Shown piece after piece: positions 6,297-8,824 of a DNA stretch of 8,824 bases. Where the stretch lies: contig JAOTTU010000078.1 in NCBI GenBank assembly GCA_029864225.1, forward strand, positions 1-8,824, given 5' to 3'. The position numbers and the translations under genes are program-made. Numbering within the stretch: position 1 is the stretch's first letter; the number at the start of each line of letters is the position of its first letter. A model generated the notes under the pieces. It was not told the DNA's origin. It was given only the letters and a program-made list of their open reading frames with translations, and did not search any database. The stretch comes from Gammaproteobacteria bacterium. Its GTDB lineage: Bacteria > Pseudomonadota > Gammaproteobacteria > UBA9214.

Positions 6297-7172
6297 TTAA
6301 TTGATTTCATATATCGCCAGAACAATGACGCGGTAATCGTCAGACGCATCGTTTAAGCCGATAGGCACGCCAATGCCGAATTCCCAACTCTTTTCGGACT
6401 GCCATACCAGACCGGGTGTTAAGAAGCGCTGTTCTTCCGACCAATTCCACTCGGCGGTTACGACGACATCACCCATGGGCACAAACCCGCCGATATTAAC
6501 GAATGGCTCGTCTACATCGTTGCTGAACTCGATACCGGCATGCACGAATAGCTGGCCACGGTCGTCGGGAAGATCGGCCGCGAAGATACCGTACGGTTCG
6601 ATCGAGGCATCGCCTTCGCCGAGCTGTTTATCTTCGTCTCCGGTTGGGATCCCGACCTCCACGCCAGCCGCCGCATGGAACCGCGATCCCTTGATGCGCA
6701 TCCAGCTGTATTGCAACCCGATCTCGATATCCCCGATTCCATCGGTCGCCGGCTCATCATCGCGATCGTCGCGCACGTAGGCTTTCCATTCCAGTTCCAC
6801 TTGCAGGTCATCGGTGACACCATACTCGACGGTCACCGGCAGCTCCCAACGCTTTGCCTCGGCACCATCGTGGAATTGGGGAGCAAACGTGACCTGCACT
6901 TCGCCCGCCTCCTGAGGGTACACCAGCTCAGACTGGAACACCTCTTGGAGCGGCTGTTCACTTGCCGAAACAGGCGCAGAAACAGATTCCGCCAGCACGA
7001 AATTAGAACACAGCACCAACCACACGCCGACAAGCACTGGCAGCGCGTGCGCGTGGCGGCCAGTACTCCTGTATTGATTTCCCGTTGCCAGTCGCCTCGA
7101 ACGCAAAAGCGAGGCAGCCACTCCCAAACCGGTGGTAAGGGCAAACATCATATATTCTCTTAAGCGATTCAT
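6297..7172 (-). CDS. Exported beta-barrel outer-membrane protein (PF13557-like transporter family)
   Basis: From the ATG at 7172 the product is 291 residues. After a hydrophobic stretch ending VLCSNFVLA|ES (cleavage expected near residue 61) the mature part is a series of alternating, aromatic-rich strands with acidic turns (VQVTFAPQF, LQVELEWKAYV, DIEIGLQYSW, FHAAAGVEVGIPTGDE, QLFVHAGIEF, WEFGIGVPIGL). This fits small outer-membrane barrels of the 'phenol MetA pathway' type, whose cargo is mostly unknown. The barrel ends YEIN, without the usual terminal aromatic residue. The N-terminus is odd: two hydrophobic segments (MMFALTTGLGVAASLL and ALPVLVGVWLVLCS) are separated by a basic stretch, longer than a normal signal peptide. 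The ATG at 7172 has AAGG eight bases upstream; ATG 7151 has AAGAGA four bases away, and TTG 7193 is also possible. The gene stands alone, facing away from the upstream operon. Confidence 0.75.
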   Translation of the reverse strand: MNRLREYMMFALTTGLGVAASLLRSRRLATGNQYRSTGRHAHALPVLVGVWLVLCSNFVLAESVSAPVSASEQPLQEVFQSELVYPQEAGEVQVTFAPQFHDGAEAKRWELPVTVEYGVTDDLQVELEWKAYVRDDRDDEPATDGIGDIEIGLQYSWMRIKGSRFHAAAGVEVGIPTGDEDKQLGEGDASIEPYGIFAADLPDDRGQLFVHAGIEFSNDVDEPFVNIGGFVPMGDVVVTAEWNWSEEQRFLTPGLVWQSEKSWEFGIGVPIGLNDASDDYRVIVLAIYEIN

Positions 7173-7228
7173 TTGGGTATACCTTAGCTTCAATCAACTC
7201 GATTCATTCACAAACGCCACCGATAAAC

Positions 7229-7257
7229 AATATACATGATCACTGCTGTCCGGTAAA
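7229..7257 (-). promoter_or_regulatory. Candidate promoter for the barrel gene
   Basis: On the minus strand TTTACC (7252-7257) and TATATT (7229-7234) are separated by exactly 17 bases, matching 4 of 6 and about 5 of 6 positions of the sigma-70 elements. The -10 lies some 57 bases before the ATG at 7172. The spacer is filled by the first copy of the GATCACTGCTGTCC motif, so a protein that binds the motif could control the promoter. Confidence 0.4.
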
Positions 7258-7333
7258 AATGCCGTGCACCAACTCTAAGGTAATATTATCTATCACTGCT
7301 GTCCCATTAAATACCGATCATGTTGTCAGCTAA
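7238..7333. repeat. Three-copy short motif (ATCACTGCTGTCC)
   Basis: The 13-base sequence ATCACTGCTGTCC occurs exactly at 7239-7251 and 7292-7304, 53 bases apart, each followed by an A/T-rich run (GGTAAAAAT and CATTAAATA). A third, degenerate copy lies at 7316-7333: GATCATGTTGTCAGCTAA against GATCACTGCTGTCCGGTAA in the first copy, 15 of 18 aligned bases with one deletion. All three are in the same orientation. They may be operator sites or the ends of decayed insertion elements. Confidence 0.6.
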
Positions 7334-7451
7334 CCCCTTTATGATAGGTATAATTTTGTATCCCCATGATAAGAGAAATGAACGCCATTATCGATGCAAT
7401 AAGAGCTATTTCTTCTCCTTTATTCCGTTTTCTGGGTGCTCCGGGACTCAT
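7326..7451 (-). CDS. 41-residue single-span membrane protein
   Basis: Family not recognised. The product starts MSPGAPRKRNKGEE, a basic and polar head, then has one hydrophobic helix (IALIASIMAFISLIMGI) and a short polar tail QNYTYHKGVS. AAGGGGG lies about seven bases before the ATG at 7451, a strong ribosome site. The frame continues open further upstream to 7667 but that part lacks protein character and has no ribosome site. Inside-positive charges predict a cytoplasmic N-terminus. The last codons overlap the third copy of the short repeat. Coding status rests on the ribosome site and charge/hydrophobic layout only. Confidence 0.45.
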   Translation of the reverse strand: MSPGAPRKRNKGEEIALIASIMAFISLIMGIQNYTYHKGVS

Positions 7452-7459
7452 TTCAGTGC

Positions 7460-7471
7460 CCCCTTGAGGGG
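7460..7471 (-). promoter_or_regulatory. Hairpin covering the ribosome site of the 41-residue protein
   Basis: In the minus-strand transcript CCCC, a UCAA loop and GGGG can form a short stem (plus-strand CCCCTTGAGGGG). The GGGG arm is the Shine-Dalgarno sequence of the ATG at 7451, so folding would hide it. The stem is only four base pairs, so the effect may be small. Confidence 0.25.
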
Positions 7472-7602
7472 TTAGAAGGTCACTACGGCATGGACGATAT
7501 ACAGGGAGATGGTGAGACCGGGGACCGGTTGAGAAGCTGGCCTGGGCCATGTGCAAGTATCGCGAGAGGACAGGATGCTTTACCCTCCGCATCAGCGCGC
7601 GG

Positions 7603-7608
7603 TATACA
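7603..7608 (+). promoter_or_regulatory. Possible -10 element close to the peptidase start
   Basis: TATACA (5 of 6 to consensus) with TTTACC at 7579-7584, spacer 18 bases. If used, transcription would begin only a few bases before the ATG at 7618, giving an almost leaderless mRNA, which would agree with the absence of a ribosome site there. It could equally be chance. Confidence 0.2.
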
Positions 7609-7617
7609 GTGAAAATT

Positions 7618-8712
7618 ATGACGGGATCTATTAAGAAACTTGCAGTGGTCTGGCTGGCGCTGGTCACAACTGCCTGCTCGACGCTGGGTTATTACTCGCA
7701 GTCGATCATCGGTCATCTGAACGTCATGCAAAGACGCCAGCCGATTGAAAATCTCCTCGATTCAGGCACAATTTCCCCTGAGCTGAAGGCGCGGTTATTG
7801 GCTGTGCAGTCCATGCGGCGCTTTGCCAGCACCGTGCTCGGGTTGCCGGATAACGGCAGCTTTAGCCACTATGCCGACCTGGAGCGGCCGTATGCCGTAT
7901 GGAATGTGTTCGCAGCGCCCGAGTTGTCCCTTGAATTGAACGAATGGTGTTACCCGTTTGCGGGTTGCGTCACATATCGTGGCTATTTTTCCGAAGACAA
8001 GGCCAGCGCAAAGGCCGGGCAGCTGCGTACCCTGGGCTTCGATACCTATTACGGCGGAGTAGCGGCATACTCCACGCTGGGCTGGTTCGATGACCCGTTG
8101 CTGAACACGGTGACCGGCTACAGCGATACGCAACTGGCCGGTCTGATCTTTCATGAGCTCGCCCACCAGCAGCTGTATATTCCGGGGGATACACTGTTCA
8201 ACGAAGGTTTCGCTACCGCCGTAAAGCATGCGGGTGTGCAACGCTGGCTCGAGCAACAGGCCGACCCGGTAATGACCAGTGACTACGCGGCCCATCGCCG
8301 TCACCAGGAAGCATTCTACGCGCTGGTAGCCCGGACCCGTGCCCAATTAGAAGAAATCTATGCGAGTGAGTTGCCTGACAGCGACAAGCGTCGGTTAAAA
8401 AAACATTATCTGGATGCGATGCGCACCGAGTATGTCCGGCAGCAACGGTCCGGTGACATGGATAACGGCTACGATACCTGGTTTGGCGGGGAACTGAATA
8501 ATGCCAGGCTCGGTGCGGTGAATGCCTACCAGGCCTATGTGCCGCTGTTCGAGGGTTTGTTCGCAAACTCCGGCGGGGATTTTGCGGTGTTTTACCAACG
8601 CGCCGCGGTGATCGGCGCCCTACCCGGTCCAGAACGACTGATGCGCCTACGCCAGGCGGCCGCAGTAGGGGGTGTTGCGGGTAACCAGGCAGGTGTCCCG
8701 GGTCAGGATTGA
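7618..8712 (+). CDS. Lipoprotein zinc metallopeptidase, putative aminopeptidase (PF10023/COG4324)
   Basis: A 364-residue lipoprotein of a group annotated as predicted aminopeptidases; I know of no solid biochemistry for it. The N-terminus MTGSIKKLAVVWLALVTTAC is a lipoprotein signal with Cys20 as the lipidated residue, although the -3 position is Thr instead of the usual Leu. Then follow family landmarks: STLGYYSQSIIGHL, RRPIENLL, LGLPDNGSF, RPYAVWNVFAAPELSL, WCYPFAGCVTYRGYF (two conserved-looking cysteines), YGGVAAYSTLGWFDDPLL, and the zinc-binding motif FHELAHQQLY (His179, Glu180, His183). FNEGFAT follows, with Glu196 a likely third ligand. The length agrees with the family and the C-terminus ends with a Gly/Ala tail. 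The ATG at 7618 is chosen because it gives a clean lipoprotein signal; the in-frame ATG at 7549 would put 23 extra residues before it. No good ribosome site is seen, and GTG 7609 is an alternative. It probably acts at the periplasmic side of an envelope membrane. Confidence 0.88.
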   Translation: MTGSIKKLAVVWLALVTTACSTLGYYSQSIIGHLNVMQRRQPIENLLDSGTISPELKARLLAVQSMRRFASTVLGLPDNGSFSHYADLERPYAVWNVFAAPELSLELNEWCYPFAGCVTYRGYFSEDKASAKAGQLRTLGFDTYYGGVAAYSTLGWFDDPLLNTVTGYSDTQLAGLIFHELAHQQLYIPGDTLFNEGFATAVKHAGVQRWLEQQADPVMTSDYAAHRRHQEAFYALVARTRAQLEEIYASELPDSDKRRLKKHYLDAMRTEYVRQQRSGDMDNGYDTWFGGELNNARLGAVNAYQAYVPLFEGLFANSGGDFAVFYQRAAVIGALPGPERLMRLRQAAAVGGVAGNQAGVPGQD

Positions 8713-8748
8713 ACGCTTGCCGATGGAGTTTGCCTGGTATTGGCGCGG

Positions 8749-8761
8749 GCCTGCTTCAGGC
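8749..8761. other. Small stem-loop after the peptidase gene
   Basis: GCCTG-CTT-CAGGC forms a five-base-pair stem with a three-base loop, 37 bases after the stop codon. A longer-range pairing, TGCCTG (8731-8736) with CAGGCA (8757-8762), competes. No T-run follows, so an intrinsic terminator is not established. Confidence 0.3.
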
Positions 8762-8799
8762 AGCACACAATAACATTCTTAGCCTTATGTCGTTCGGAT

Positions 8800-8819
8800 C
8801 AAGGGATCATAGTCCCTTG
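8800..8819. other. Perfect 7-bp inverted repeat at the window end
   Basis: CAAGGGA and TCCCTTG flank a six-base loop TCATAG. It is followed by GTGAG, not by T residues, so it is not a typical terminator. It might be an operator or part of a repeat family continuing past the window. Confidence 0.4.
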
Positions 8820-8824
8820 GTGAG

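Noticed and set aside
6675..7163. 162-codon plus-strand frame over the barrel gene
   Set aside because: Antisense shadow; the minus-strand frame has signal, strand periodicity and a ribosome site.
7490..7610. Forty-codon plus-strand frame (MDDIQGDGETGD...) before the peptidase gene
   Set aside because: No ribosome site, no domain or membrane pattern; cannot be separated from chance.
1..8824. CRISPR array, tRNA or rRNA gene
   Set aside because: No regularly spaced direct repeats of suitable length and no recognisable tRNA or rRNA sequence were seen on either strand.

Overview
The window looks like a stretch of chromosome from a gammaproteobacterium. This rests on GC-rich coding with strong third-position GC in the first gene, a Legionella-like CopA, and a lipoprotein peptidase of a type common in Gammaproteobacteria. 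No rRNA or other marker fixes the species. The YeeE-type sulfur transporter hints at sulfur metabolism but does not prove it.

Layout. From 2 to 1918 is the 3' part of a Cu(I)-exporting P1B ATPase (copA), cut by the window edge. From 2010 to 3539 is a gamma-glutamyltranspeptidase without a signal peptide, with its autocleavage threonine visible. From 3540 to 3958 is a non-coding stretch that ends in an FNR/ANR-like box and a possible -10 element. From 3959 to about 6053 there is a compact plus-strand operon: a YeeE/YedE-family membrane transporter, a small acidic protein with a Pro-Cys heptapeptide repeat (5191-5436), and a His-rich DUF6969-like protein whose start overlaps the small gene. A fourth reading frame begins at 6050 in ATGA overlap with a very good ribosome binding site. 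It stops after 32 codons, exactly where a decayed transposase tail lies on the other strand, so the operon probably lost its last gene to an insertion element.

From 6297 to 7172 on the minus strand is an exported, probably outer-membrane beta-barrel protein. Its upstream region is AT-rich and holds two exact copies and one degenerate copy of a short motif, the first filling the spacer of a plausible promoter. A 41-residue single-span membrane protein (7326-7451, minus) sits next to it. From 7618 to 8712 is a lipoprotein metallopeptidase of the PF10023/COG4324 group with HELAH and a downstream NEGFAT motif. The last 110 bases hold only two small stem-loops.

How it may fit together (inference). 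CopA exports cytoplasmic Cu(I), which glutathione normally buffers. A cytosolic gamma-glutamyltranspeptidase would act on glutathione or related gamma-glutamyl compounds. YeeE-type proteins import thiosulfate or related sulfur species. The most novel item is the operon yeeE - Pro-Cys-repeat protein - DUF6969-like protein, where the repeat protein could be a metal- or sulfur-binding partner of the transporter. The part from about 6050 to 7620 looks like a patchwork assembled around mobile-element debris.
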